A stretch of DNA of 22,897 nucleotides from an uncultured Desulfobacca sp. (GCA_937958145.1 CALGOE010000240.1:1-22897), one strand, 5' to 3'. Shown: positions 7,487 to 15,630, numbered from the stretch's first letter. Notes: generated by a model from the letters alone, not told the origin. Program-made: numbers and translations.

Positions 7487-8887
7487 ATGGCCCGAACTAT
7501 TCTCATCGTTGACGATGAACCCGCCATCAGCCAGACCCTGGCCGGCATCCTGCAGGATGAAGGGTTTGACGTCCTGACGGCCCCAGACGGCGAGACAGCC
7601 CTCCGGGTGGTGGAGGAGGAGGGGCCGGATCTGGTCTTTTTGGATATCGCCCTCCCCGGCCTGGATGGCTTGGAGGTATTACAGCGGCTGAAGGAACAAC
7701 AGCCATTGTTGCCGGTCGTCATGGTCTCGGCCTATGGCAATGTGGAAAACGCGGTCAAGGCCACCCGTCTGGGGGCCTATGATTTCATCGAAAAGCCGCC
7801 GCATGCCGATAAAATCATCCTTACGGTGCGCAACGCCCTGGAACTGAGTCGTCTCACCGAAGAAAATCTGCAGCTGCGGCAGCGGACCGGTCGGCCGGAT
7901 GAGATCATCGGCCAGTCTCCGGTCATGCAGCAGTTGCGGGAGCAGGTCCGCATCGTCGCGCCCACGAATGCCGGCGTGCTTATCACCGGGGAAAACGGCA
8001 CCGGCAAAGAACTGGTCGCCCGGGCCATTCATCGCTTCAGCAAACGGGCCCACAAACCTTTTGTGGAAGTGAATTGTGCCGCCATCCCCGAGGAGCTCAT
8101 CGAAAGCGAGCTGTTCGGCCACGAAAAAGGGGCCTTTACCGGCGCCACCAGCAAACGCCGGGGTAAATTCGATCAGGCCCATGAAGGTACCCTGTTCCTG
8201 GATGAGATTGCCGATATGAGCCTCAAGACCCAGGCCAAGGTGCTGCGTATCCTCCAGGAACAGCGGTTTGAGCGGGTGGGCGGGAGCCGGCCCATCCAGG
8301 TGGATGTCCGGGTGGTGGCGGCCACCAATAAAAATCTGGAAGAGCTTATCAGTCGCGGCCAGTTTCGAGAGGATCTCTATTATCGCATCAATGTCATTCC
8401 CATCCAGGTGCCGCCCCTACGGGACCGGCCGGAAGACATCCCTTTGTTGATCGAATATTTTCTCCAGGAATTTGCCCGGGAAAACCATTGTCCGGCCAAG
8501 ATCATGACCCCGGAGGCCGTGGCCGTGCTGCGGCGGCGGCCCTGGCCCGGCAACGTCCGGGAATTAAAGAATTTTGTGCAACGCCTGGCCATTCTCACCC
8601 CGGGGCGGGTCATTGATCTGACCCACCTGCCGGAGAGCGGGGAGGCCGAGCCAGCCGCAGCGCCTCTGGATCGGTCGTTTTTTCAGATCAATTCCCTGAA
8701 AGAGGCTAAAAGTCAGTTTGAACGGGAATATTTGCGCCGTAAGTTGGCGGAACATCAAGGGAACGTCGGCCTGACGGCCGAGGCCATCGGCCTGGAGCGC
8801 TCCCATCTCTATAAAAAGATACGAACCTATGGCCTGGAAGCCGGTCGAGACGCAGAAGACAACGGGGGCAATCGAAACGGGGCCTGA
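7487..8887 (+). CDS. ntrX: NtrX-type sigma-54 response regulator
   Basis: The 466-residue regulator has three domains. The receiver comes first, with acidic pocket Asp9/Asp10 and phospho-acceptor Asp53 (VFLDIALPG). The AAA+ domain follows, with Walker A GENGTGKE at 168-175, the sigma-54 contact loop GAFTGA at 215-220 and Walker B TLFLDEIAD. A Fis-type helix-turn-helix (LTAEAIGLERSHLYKKI) ends the chain. The intact GAFTGA means it can activate sigma-54 promoters. It lies 91 bases behind ntrY, so phosphotransfer from NtrY is expected. I chose the ATG at 7487 because it begins exactly at the receiver (MARTILIVDD); the upstream part of the frame overlaps ntrY. The ribosome-binding site is weak. 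The C-terminal coding region overlaps the next gene by 59 bases. Confidence 0.88.
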   Translation: MARTILIVDDEPAISQTLAGILQDEGFDVLTAPDGETALRVVEEEGPDLVFLDIALPGLDGLEVLQRLKEQQPLLPVVMVSAYGNVENAVKATRLGAYDFIEKPPHADKIILTVRNALELSRLTEENLQLRQRTGRPDEIIGQSPVMQQLREQVRIVAPTNAGVLITGENGTGKELVARAIHRFSKRAHKPFVEVNCAAIPEELIESELFGHEKGAFTGATSKRRGKFDQAHEGTLFLDEIADMSLKTQAKVLRILQEQRFERVGGSRPIQVDVRVVAATNKNLEELISRGQFREDLYYRINVIPIQVPPLRDRPEDIPLLIEYFLQEFARENHCPAKIMTPEAVAVLRRRPWPGNVRELKNFVQRLAILTPGRVIDLTHLPESGEAEPAAAPLDRSFFQINSLKEAKSQFEREYLRRKLAEHQGNVGLTAEAIGLERSHLYKKIRTYGLEAGRDAEDNGGNRNGA

Positions 8888-9611
8888 AGCACGGCCGGAG
8901 ATCATCCTGGTGGGGGTGGTCCATGGCGACCCGGCCGGGTTTGAGAAAGCCAGCGAACTCCTGGAGCGATGCCAACCGGCCGTGGTCAGCGTCGAAATCA
9001 GCGTCTATTCCTGGCTGTATCGGCGGCGCCACCAAGGCCGCTGGCTGCAGCAATATAAGGCCGCAGTGGCCGCCCTGCCGCCCGGCCAGCGGCAGCATCC
9101 GGCCCTCCAGCGCCTGGGGGCCCAGATAGCCATGCCTTTTGAGGTGCGGGCCGCCCAGGCCTATGGCCGGCGCTACCACCGGCCCTGGCAGGCCGTGGAC
9201 ATTCAGGCCCTGGCGCGGGAACACCTGCCCCGCTATGGGCGTGAATTGTTGTCTGCCCGCAACCTGCGGCAGCTGGTGACCACTGCCCACGGAGACTGGC
9301 TGGCAGCGATCCAACGGGAATATGCCCAGGCAGTCCGATTGGTGAACTCGCCGACCCCGGTCCGGCGCCCCTGGCTGCCGGCTCAGGATCCCCAGACAAC
9401 CATGCGGGAGAAGGTCCTGGCCGGCCGAGTGGCCCGCCTGGCCCGGCGCTGGCTCCGGATGGTCCATCTGGGCGGCTGGGAGCACCTGGTACTCACGGGC
9501 ACCTATCTGACCATGGCCGATTATCTGGCCCCGCAGCAGCCGCAGCGGCTGGTCCTGGCAGGTTCGCCGGCGGACTTGGCCTCATCACGCCAAGCCTGGC
9601 CCGCACGATGA
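8829..9611 (+). CDS. TraB/PrgY/GumN-like protein (putative)
   Basis: The 260-residue protein shows the scattered signature of the TraB/PrgY/Tiki/GumN superfamily. There is a first GxxH motif (Gly29-Val-Val-His32 in LVGVVHGD), a glutamate in VSVEI (Glu56) and an acidic VDI (Asp124). A Met-Arg pair (TMREKVLAGR, about 192-200) and a second GxxH (Gly216-Trp-Glu-His219 in VHLGGWEHL) follow. In Tiki-type members these histidines and the glutamate bind metal for proteolysis; whether this bacterial form is an enzyme is unknown. It has no signal peptide or membrane segment, so a cytoplasmic location is likely. ATG 8829 is the only plausible start and overlaps ntrX by 59 bases; the next regulator begins 10 bases after its stop. 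The family call comes from motif reading alone and is moderately sure. Confidence 0.6.
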   Translation: MAWKPVETQKTTGAIETGPEARPEIILVGVVHGDPAGFEKASELLERCQPAVVSVEISVYSWLYRRRHQGRWLQQYKAAVAALPPGQRQHPALQRLGAQIAMPFEVRAAQAYGRRYHRPWQAVDIQALAREHLPRYGRELLSARNLRQLVTTAHGDWLAAIQREYAQAVRLVNSPTPVRRPWLPAQDPQTTMREKVLAGRVARLARRWLRMVHLGGWEHLVLTGTYLTMADYLAPQQPQRLVLAGSPADLASSRQAWPAR

Positions 9612-9621
9612 AGGATAAGCA

Positions 9622-11004
9622 ATGAGTGAAATTCTGGTTGTGGATGACGATGCCAACACCCGGGAGGCGTTGGCCGTCAGCCTGAAAAAAACCGGCCACC
9701 AGGTCTTCCTGGCGGCCACAGGTACCGAAGCCCTGGAAGTGATCCGCCAGCAGCCAGTAGCCCTGGCCATTATTGACTTGAAGCTGCCGGATATGGAGGG
9801 GACCGACCTGTTTGAGGCCTTGCGCATCATCAGCCCCTATACCATCGCCATCATGATCTCGGCCCGGGCCACGGTGGATGAAGCCGTTTCTGCGCTTAAA
9901 TTAGGAATATACGATTTTATCACCAAGGATTTCCGCCTCCAGGAACTGCGCAAGGTGGTCAACAAGGCCCTGGAAACCCAGCACTTACTCCAGGAAAACC
10001 AACGGCTGCGCCAGGCCCTGGAGGAACGCCTGGCCGGCGGCCGCATCCTGGGGCGCAGTCCGGCCTTTTTGAAGGTGATCCATCAGGTTCTGCAGATCGC
10101 CCCGGTCCGCAGCACTGTCCTGATCACCGGCGAGAGCGGCGTGGGCAAGGAACTTATTGCCGAGGCCATCCACAACGGCAGCCCCCGACGGGATAAACCG
10201 CTGGTGAAGGTGAATTGCGGCGCCCTGCCCGAGGGCTTGATTGAATCGGAACTCTTCGGCCACGAAAAGGGCGCTTTCACCGGAGCCCACCAGCAGCGCA
10301 AGGGCCGCTTTGAATTGGCCGACACCGGCACCATCTTCCTGGATGAAGTCTCGGAAATGCCCCTGAATACCCAGGTCAAGCTCTTGCGGGTCCTGCAGGA
10401 AGGGGAGTTCGAGCGGGTGGGCGGCAGCAAGACCCTGAAGGTGGATGTGCGGGTGGTGGCGGCCACCAACCAGAACCTGGAGGAGATGGTGGCAGCCGGC
10501 AGGTTCCGCAAAGACCTCTTCTATCGCCTCAACGTCATCCATCTGGAAATCCCGCCGCTGCGGGCCCGGAGCGAAGATATTCCCCTGCTGGCCCAATATT
10601 TCCTGGACAAGTTCTGCCTGGAAAACAATCGGCCGCCCATGGGTTTTACGCCCGAGGCCATGCAGGCCCTGAAACAATACCTCTGGCCGGGCAATGTGCG
10701 GGAATTGGAAAATGTGGTGGAGCGGGCCGTGGCCTTGTGCACCGGTTCCTCGGTGGGTCTGAACGATCTGCCCGAGGAGTTTCGCCGCCAGTCCGAGGGT
10801 GAAGACCGCATCGTTATCCCGGTGGGGGCCTCTCTGGAAGAGATCGAACGGCTGGCCATCCGCCAGACCCTGAAAAAGACCGGCGGCGATAAAGAAGTAA
10901 CGGCCCGGATTCTGGGCATCGGTCTGGCCACCCTCTATCGCCGTCTGAAAGAGATGGAGGGGAAGGAGGCCACGGCCCCCCCGGCCGCCGGCAAAGAGGA
11001 GTAA
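9622..11004 (+). CDS. sigma-54-dependent response regulator, NtrC family
   Basis: The 460-residue regulator is complete. Its receiver has Asp8-Asp10 and phospho-acceptor Asp52 (IIDLKLPD), with Ser80 and Lys102. The residue after that lysine is Asp (TKDF) rather than the usual Pro. The AAA+ domain has Walker A GESGVGKE, GAFTGA at 217-222, Walker B TIFLDEVSE and arginine-finger region WPGNVRELENVV. A Fis-type helix-turn-helix (VTARILGIGLATLYRRL) follows. AAGGAT precedes the ATG at a good distance. It most likely pairs with the Cache-domain kinase at 3255, since NtrY already has NtrX, but cross-phosphorylation is possible. The agmatinase gene begins only 3 bases after its stop, so the regulator and polyamine genes should share a transcript. 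Confidence 0.88.
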   Translation: MSEILVVDDDANTREALAVSLKKTGHQVFLAATGTEALEVIRQQPVALAIIDLKLPDMEGTDLFEALRIISPYTIAIMISARATVDEAVSALKLGIYDFITKDFRLQELRKVVNKALETQHLLQENQRLRQALEERLAGGRILGRSPAFLKVIHQVLQIAPVRSTVLITGESGVGKELIAEAIHNGSPRRDKPLVKVNCGALPEGLIESELFGHEKGAFTGAHQQRKGRFELADTGTIFLDEVSEMPLNTQVKLLRVLQEGEFERVGGSKTLKVDVRVVAATNQNLEEMVAAGRFRKDLFYRLNVIHLEIPPLRARSEDIPLLAQYFLDKFCLENNRPPMGFTPEAMQALKQYLWPGNVRELENVVERAVALCTGSSVGLNDLPEEFRRQSEGEDRIVIPVGASLEEIERLAIRQTLKKTGGDKEVTARILGIGLATLYRRLKEMEGKEATAPPAAGKEE

Positions 11005-11007
11005 GGC

Positions 11008-11907
11008 ATGAATCGAGGCACCTTTCTGGACCTGGAGCCCCTGAATCCGCGGGAAGCTGAGGTAATCATCGTTCCCATCCCCTATGAGGCTACTACTTCC
11101 TATGGCGCCGGCGCCCGGTACGGGCCCGAGGCGATTCTGGCGGCCAGCCGGCAGGTGGAGCTGTGGGACGAAGAGACCGATGACAACCCCAGCCAACGGT
11201 GGCGGATCGCCACGGCCGGCGAGATCGGCCCGGACGCCGGCGGGCCCGCCGCCATGCTGGAGAAGATCAAAAAACGGGTGCGGCCGTGGATCGCCGACGG
11301 CAAGTTTTTGGTCACCCTGGGGGGCGAGCACACCATCACCCTGGCCCTGGTGGAATCCTACCTGAGCAAATATCCCGACCTGACCATTATTGCCTTTGAC
11401 GCCCATGCGGACCTGCGGGAAAAGTATGAAAACTCTCCCCTCTCCCATGCCTGCGTGCTGCGGCGGGTCTGGGAGTTGGGCCGCCCTCTGACCATTATCG
11501 GCGTCCGCAGCTACTCGGCCGGGGAATATGACTTTATGAAGGTGGCCCCCCGGCTCACGCTCCTTAAAGCCCGGAACCTCCAGGATCCCACCTACCTGCA
11601 ACTGGCCCTGGAACATCTGGGGCGGATCCGCGGCCCGGTGTATGTGACCTTGGATGTAGACGCCCTGGACCCGGCCATCATGCCCGGAACCGGCACCCCG
11701 GAACCCGGCGGCCTGGGATACTACCAGACCCTGGAATTCCTCAAGGCCATCGTCGCCCGGGGGCCGGTGGTGGGGTTTGACGTGGTCGAACTGGCGCCGC
11801 TCCCCGGCCACCGGGTGAGTGAATTCACCGCAGCCCGCCTCATTTATAAATTTCTGGGCTATCTCCAGCAGAACCGCAGTCTCGGCCCGGAGGGTCAGAA
11901 GGCTTAG
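11008..11907 (+). CDS. speB: agmatinase-family ureohydrolase
   Basis: The 299-residue enzyme has all six manganese ligands of the arginase/agmatinase fold: His108 (GGEHT), Asp131, His133 and Asp135 (DAHAD), Asp216 and Asp218 (LDVDALDP). The substrate-side SHACVLRR and the VVELAP glutamate are also present. The family hydrolyses a guanidino group to urea; agmatinase gives putrescine. Exact substrate is uncertain, because ureohydrolases acting on guanidine or aminopropylagmatine look similar, so the symbol is by family. A GAGGAG site lies 6 bases before the ATG. The gene sits 3 bases after the sigma-54 regulator and 10 bases before the deoxyhypusine-synthase-like gene, which places it in polyamine metabolism. 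No arginine decarboxylase is in the window. Confidence 0.85.
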   Translation: MNRGTFLDLEPLNPREAEVIIVPIPYEATTSYGAGARYGPEAILAASRQVELWDEETDDNPSQRWRIATAGEIGPDAGGPAAMLEKIKKRVRPWIADGKFLVTLGGEHTITLALVESYLSKYPDLTIIAFDAHADLREKYENSPLSHACVLRRVWELGRPLTIIGVRSYSAGEYDFMKVAPRLTLLKARNLQDPTYLQLALEHLGRIRGPVYVTLDVDALDPAIMPGTGTPEPGGLGYYQTLEFLKAIVARGPVVGFDVVELAPLPGHRVSEFTAARLIYKFLGYLQQNRSLGPEGQKA

Positions 11908-11917
11908 GGAGGAAAGC

Positions 11918-13015
11918 GTGCGACGCAAACCCGATGAATTTCACGACGGCGCCCAGGACGGCCTGATGCCCCTGGAGCCTTTGGATATCAACAAAATCCA
12001 GGACTTCGACGAACTGCTGGCCGGCTACAGCCGCACGGCCTTTGGCGGCCGCGCCCTGGGGGAGGCCGCCGAGGTTCTGGAGGCCATGCTGCTGGACCCG
12101 GACTGCACCCGGGTCGGGACCTTTTCCGGCGCCATGACCGTGGCCAAGATGGGTCTGCTCATCTGTGAGATGATCGACCGGGGTTGGCTGCAGATCATCA
12201 TCAGCACCGGCGCCCTCATGGCCCACGGCCTCATTGAGGCGGTGGGACAGGTGCACTACAAACACGATCCCCGCCGTTCCGATGAAGAGCTCTATCGCAT
12301 GGGTTACAACCGGGTATACGACACCCTGGAGATGGAGAGCAACCTGGATTATGCCGAGGCCGTGTTCAAAAACGTCCTGGACCGGTTGGATCCAAGCCAG
12401 ACCTTTTCCTCGGCGGTGCTCTGTCGGGAACTGGGCCGCTACTTGGCCGAGCATACCGACCAGCCGGGCATCCTGCGCAATGCCTATCTCAAAGGGGTGC
12501 CGGTCTTTATCCCCGCCTTCACCGACTCGGAATTGGGCCTGGACCTGGCCAACTGGATGATTGAACGCGCCCTCAAAGAAGGGCAGAGCATGCGCCAGGC
12601 CTTCACCACCATGAACCTATCCTTTAACCCCTTCCTGGACCTGGGCCTCTATGCCCAGCAGGTCCTGGACGCCAAAAAGTTGGGGATTTTTACCATCGGC
12701 GGCGGCGTGCCCCGGAACTGGGCCCAGCAGGTGGGGCCGTTTTTCGATATCCTGCAGAACCGCTTGGGCGTCACCCTGCCCTTTGTGCGTTTCCACTACG
12801 GGGTGCGCATCTGTCCGGAACCGGTGCATTGGGGCGGTTTGAGCGGCTGCACCTACCGGGAGGGCATCTCCTGGGGGAAATTTGTCCCGGAAAACGAAGG
12901 CGGCCGGTTCGCCGAGGTTTATTCCGACGCCACCATCGCCTGGCCCATCCTGGTCAAGGCGGTGGCCCAGCGGTTGGCCAAACGGCAGCCGCAAGACGCC
13001 CACAGCGGCGCTTAG
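11918..13015 (+). CDS. deoxyhypusine-synthase-like protein with Arg at the catalytic-Lys position
   Basis: The 365-residue protein aligns by eye along most of human deoxyhypusine synthase. Matches include the NAD-site region VGTFSGAMT and IISTGALMAHGLIEAV, VPVFIPAFTDSELG, GGGVPRNW, ISWGK and VYSDATIAWPILVKAVAQR. The family moves an aminobutyl group from spermidine using NAD and a catalytic lysine (human Lys329, GGGVVKHH). Here that position reads Arg266. The histidine after the TDxxLG segment (human His288) also seems absent. Bacteria lack eIF5A; some homologues are homospermidine synthases, but imine formation on Lys is not possible here. The start is GTG at 11918, behind a strong GGGAGGAAAGC and 10 bases after the agmatinase stop; a longer frame from 11819 would overlap agmatinase. 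A role in polyamine metabolism is inferred from context. Confidence 0.8.
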   Translation: MRRKPDEFHDGAQDGLMPLEPLDINKIQDFDELLAGYSRTAFGGRALGEAAEVLEAMLLDPDCTRVGTFSGAMTVAKMGLLICEMIDRGWLQIIISTGALMAHGLIEAVGQVHYKHDPRRSDEELYRMGYNRVYDTLEMESNLDYAEAVFKNVLDRLDPSQTFSSAVLCRELGRYLAEHTDQPGILRNAYLKGVPVFIPAFTDSELGLDLANWMIERALKEGQSMRQAFTTMNLSFNPFLDLGLYAQQVLDAKKLGIFTIGGGVPRNWAQQVGPFFDILQNRLGVTLPFVRFHYGVRICPEPVHWGGLSGCTYREGISWGKFVPENEGGRFAEVYSDATIAWPILVKAVAQRLAKRQPQDAHSGA

Positions 13016-13149
13016 CTGCAGCGGCCCCCCTTTTCAAGTCAGCACCTTTTAGGAATTACTCTCTTATGATAAATAATGTCTTACTGCCTCCGGCGCGGCT
13101 AGCTTAGGGTAGACGTGGCGGCGGGCAGACTTCCTCAAAGGAGATGAGT

Positions 13150-13659
13150 ATGCAACATCCGAAGCGTTGCCTAACCCTCAGGCTGGCCCTCTGGGTCCTG
13201 GCCGGGTTATTGGTCTGCAGTCTGGCGGGACCGGCCGTGGCCCTGGAAAAAGGCGATCAGGCCCCGGATTTCTCTCTGCCTGACCTGGCCGGCAATACCA
13301 CCGCCCTGAGTCAACTCCGGGGCAAAGTGGTGGTCGTCAATTTTTTTACGGTCTGGTGCCAGCCCTGCCGGCACGAAATGCCCGATTTGAACGCCATTTA
13401 CAATGAGACCAAGGAAAAGGGCCTGGTGATCCTGGGCATCTGCCTGAATGCCGATCCCAAGCAACTGCAGGTCTTGGTGAAGCAACTGAAACTGGATTAT
13501 CCGGTCCTCTTGGGCACCGAGAAGGTCAGCAAGGACTACGGCGATATCGTCGCTGTGCCCACGACTTTCATCTTGAACAAAGAAGGCAAGATCGCCGAAA
13601 AGATCATCGGTCCTCGCAAAAAAGAGGAATTTATAAAGATGATCGCACCGTTGCTCTAA
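13150..13659 (+). CDS. secreted TlpA/ResA-like thioredoxin
   Basis: The 169-residue protein has an N-terminal signal peptide: basic MQHPKR, a hydrophobic core at about 11-27, and likely cleavage after AVA at residue 31. The mature part is a thioredoxin-fold TlpA/ResA domain with redox motif Cys70-Gln-Pro-Cys73 (VWCQPC) and the cis-proline in VPTTFIL. Such proteins reduce or exchange disulfides outside the cytoplasm, often for cytochrome c maturation. I chose the ATG at 13150 because AAAGGAG then lies 6 bases upstream; the ATG at 13144 would abut that site. It is preceded by a 134-base gap holding a possible -10 (TATGAT, 13065-13070) without a clear -35, so it may be its own unit. No cytochrome or ccm gene is near. 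Confidence 0.88.
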   Translation: MQHPKRCLTLRLALWVLAGLLVCSLAGPAVALEKGDQAPDFSLPDLAGNTTALSQLRGKVVVVNFFTVWCQPCRHEMPDLNAIYNETKEKGLVILGICLNADPKQLQVLVKQLKLDYPVLLGTEKVSKDYGDIVAVPTTFILNKEGKIAEKIIGPRKKEEFIKMIAPLL

Positions 13660-13678
13660 ATGAGACATCAGACCTGGC

Positions 13679-13724
13679 GGGGCGGAGAAAGGGCAGAAGG
13701 TCGAGGCTGGCCTTTCTCCGCCCC
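13679..13724. terminator. 14-bp perfect hairpin between convergent genes
   Basis: GGGGCGGAGAAAGG (13679-13692) and its exact complement CCTTTCTCCGCCCC (13711-13724) flank an 18-base loop. It lies between the end of the TlpA-like gene and the end of glmS, where a bidirectional terminator is expected. Neither side has the T-run of a classic intrinsic terminator, so it may stop transcription weakly, act with Rho, or protect the 3' ends. Confidence 0.55.
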
Positions 13725-13789
13725 CAAGCTGCTGGTGGTGAGGTATTGAGGTTTAAATCTCTGCTCCCTGATTCCCAACCCCCGCCTTT

Positions 13790-15619
13790 TTACTCCACGG
13801 TAACGCTTTTGGCCAGGTTGCGGGGCTGATCTACGTCCGTGCCCCGCAGATCGGCAATGTGGTAGGCCAGCAGTTGCAGGGGCAGCACCAATAAAATGGG
13901 CGAGAGCTCCAGGGTGGTCTCCGGCACGGTGATGGTGGTCTCCACCTTCTCCATGACAGTGTAGTTGTCGGCTTCGCTGACCGCAATGACCCGGCCCCGG
14001 CGGGCGATGACCTCTTCGATGTTGGACATCATTTTGTCAAACACCGGGCTGCGGGTGGCCAGGACCACCACCGGCATATGCTCGTCAATGAGGGCGATGG
14101 GGCCGTGCTTCATTTCCCCGGCCGGGTAGCCCTCGGCGTGAATGTAGGAAATTTCTTTCAGTTTCAGGGCCCCTTCCAGGGCGATGGGGTAGTGGAGGCT
14201 CCGGCCCAGATAGAGGAAATTTTCCGCCTTCATGTATTTCTGGCCGATCTCCCGGATGTCGGCATCATGATCCAGGACCTCCTGGAGGAGCGTCGGCAGG
14301 CGGAAGAGGGCTTGCAGGTCCTGGCGGATCTGCTCGGGCCGGCGGTAGCCCAACTCTTTGGCCAGGTGCAGGCCGATGAGGTAGAGGGAGACCAGCTGGG
14401 TGGTAAAGGCCTTGGTGGAGGCCACGCCGATTTCCGGGCCGGCGTGGGTATAAAAGACGCTTTCTGACTCCCGGGCGATGGAGGAGCCCACCGCATTGCA
14501 GATGGCCAGGGTCCTGGCCCCCTTGGACTTGGCCTCCCGCAGGCCGGCCAGGGTGTCGGCGGTCTCCCCAGACTGGGAAATGGAAATAAACAGGGTCTGC
14601 GGGTCTACAAATGGATCCCGATAGCGGAATTCGGAGCCCAAGTCCACGTCCACCGGCAGCCGGCACAGGCTTTCCAGGAGGAATTTGCCCACCAAAGCGG
14701 CATGGAAAGAGGTGCCGCAGGCCACCATGGTGACTTTCTTCAGGTTTTTGACTTCGTCCGCGGTCAGGTGAAACTCTTCCAGCAAGATGTCGCCGCGGTC
14801 GGGGTTGACCCGGTGCCGGAAGGTGTCAATCAGGGCCCGGGGTTGTTCAAAGATCTCTTTGAGCATGAAATGCTTGTACCCGGCCTTTTCGGCCATGGCC
14901 GGACTCCAGGTGATGGTGGTCACCGGCCGCTGGACCGGATTGCCCTCCAGATCCTGAATGTCGACGCCGGCATCGGTCATAATGACAAGGTCGTGATCCT
15001 CCAGAAAGACCATGCGGCGGGTATGGGACAGGATGGCCGGGACGTCGGAGGCCAGGAAGTTTTCGCCGTCCCCCAGACCCAGGATCAGCGGGCTCTCCTT
15101 CCGGCTGCCGATGAGGGTGCGCGGTTCTTGGGCGTTCATGACCACGATGGCATACGACCCCCGGACCTGGCGCAGGGCCCGGCGCACCGCCTCCAGAAAC
15201 CCGGCCCCCTGGGAGCTGTATTTATACACCAATTGGGCGATGATCTCCGTGTCGGTTTCGGAGGTGAAACTATGCCCCTCCTCCATGAGCTGTTTTTTCA
15301 GCTCCAGGTAATTTTCGATGATGCCGTTGTGGACGACGGCGATGTGGCCCACCTGATGAGGATGAGCATTGACTTCGGTGGGGCGGCCGTGGGTGGCCCA
15401 GCGGGTATGGCCGATGCCGACGCTGCCGCGTAAGGGGGAGGCCTGTAACTGGGTTTCCAATTCCTTTAATTTGCCGACGCTGCGGCGGATGTCCAGGCCG
15501 TTGCTGCCCAGGACCGCCATTCCGGCTGAATCATAGCCACGATATTCCAAACGTTTCAGCCCATCCAAAAGAATGGGCATGGCCTCCCTGCCGCCCAGAT
15601 ACCCGACGATACCGCACAT
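13790..15619 (-). CDS. glmS: glutamine--fructose-6-phosphate aminotransferase (isomerizing)
   Basis: The 609-residue cytoplasmic enzyme makes glucosamine-6-phosphate from fructose-6-phosphate and glutamine, the first step to UDP-GlcNAc. The class II glutaminase domain starts with catalytic Cys2 (MCGIVGY) and contains GHTRWATHG and the NGIIENY motif. Two SIS sugar-isomerase domains follow (first with SISQSGETADT). The conserved C-terminus DVDQPRNLAKSVTVE carries the sugar-binding Lys604. Length is that of the usual enzyme. An AGGAG site lies 8 bases before the ATG, and the start is 11 bases after the glmU stop, so the order glmU-glmS forms one operon. No glmS ribozyme or small-RNA target was looked for beyond this short spacer, which leaves no room for a ribozyme. 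Confidence 0.97.
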   Translation of the reverse strand: MCGIVGYLGGREAMPILLDGLKRLEYRGYDSAGMAVLGSNGLDIRRSVGKLKELETQLQASPLRGSVGIGHTRWATHGRPTEVNAHPHQVGHIAVVHNGIIENYLELKKQLMEEGHSFTSETDTEIIAQLVYKYSSQGAGFLEAVRRALRQVRGSYAIVVMNAQEPRTLIGSRKESPLILGLGDGENFLASDVPAILSHTRRMVFLEDHDLVIMTDAGVDIQDLEGNPVQRPVTTITWSPAMAEKAGYKHFMLKEIFEQPRALIDTFRHRVNPDRGDILLEEFHLTADEVKNLKKVTMVACGTSFHAALVGKFLLESLCRLPVDVDLGSEFRYRDPFVDPQTLFISISQSGETADTLAGLREAKSKGARTLAICNAVGSSIARESESVFYTHAGPEIGVASTKAFTTQLVSLYLIGLHLAKELGYRRPEQIRQDLQALFRLPTLLQEVLDHDADIREIGQKYMKAENFLYLGRSLHYPIALEGALKLKEISYIHAEGYPAGEMKHGPIALIDEHMPVVVLATRSPVFDKMMSNIEEVIARRGRVIAVSEADNYTVMEKVETTITVPETTLELSPILLVLPLQLLAYHIADLRGTDVDQPRNLAKSVTVE

Positions 15620-15630
15620 GGTGGTGACTC

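Noticed and set aside
11819..11917. Longer start for the deoxyhypusine-synthase-like protein
   Set aside because: It overlaps agmatinase by 89 bases; GTG 11918 has a strong GGGAGGAAAGC site.
9985..11928. Antisense open frame of 647 codons across the second sigma-54 regulator and agmatinase
   Set aside because: Both plus-strand genes have complete catalytic motifs; the antisense product is rich in Gly, Gln, His and Pro with no recognisable domain, as expected for a shadow of GC-rich codons.
13150..13245. Lipoprotein signal in the TlpA-like protein (Cys23)
   Set aside because: The residue before the cysteine is Val, which does not fit a lipobox; an ordinary signal peptide with cleavage after AVA fits better.
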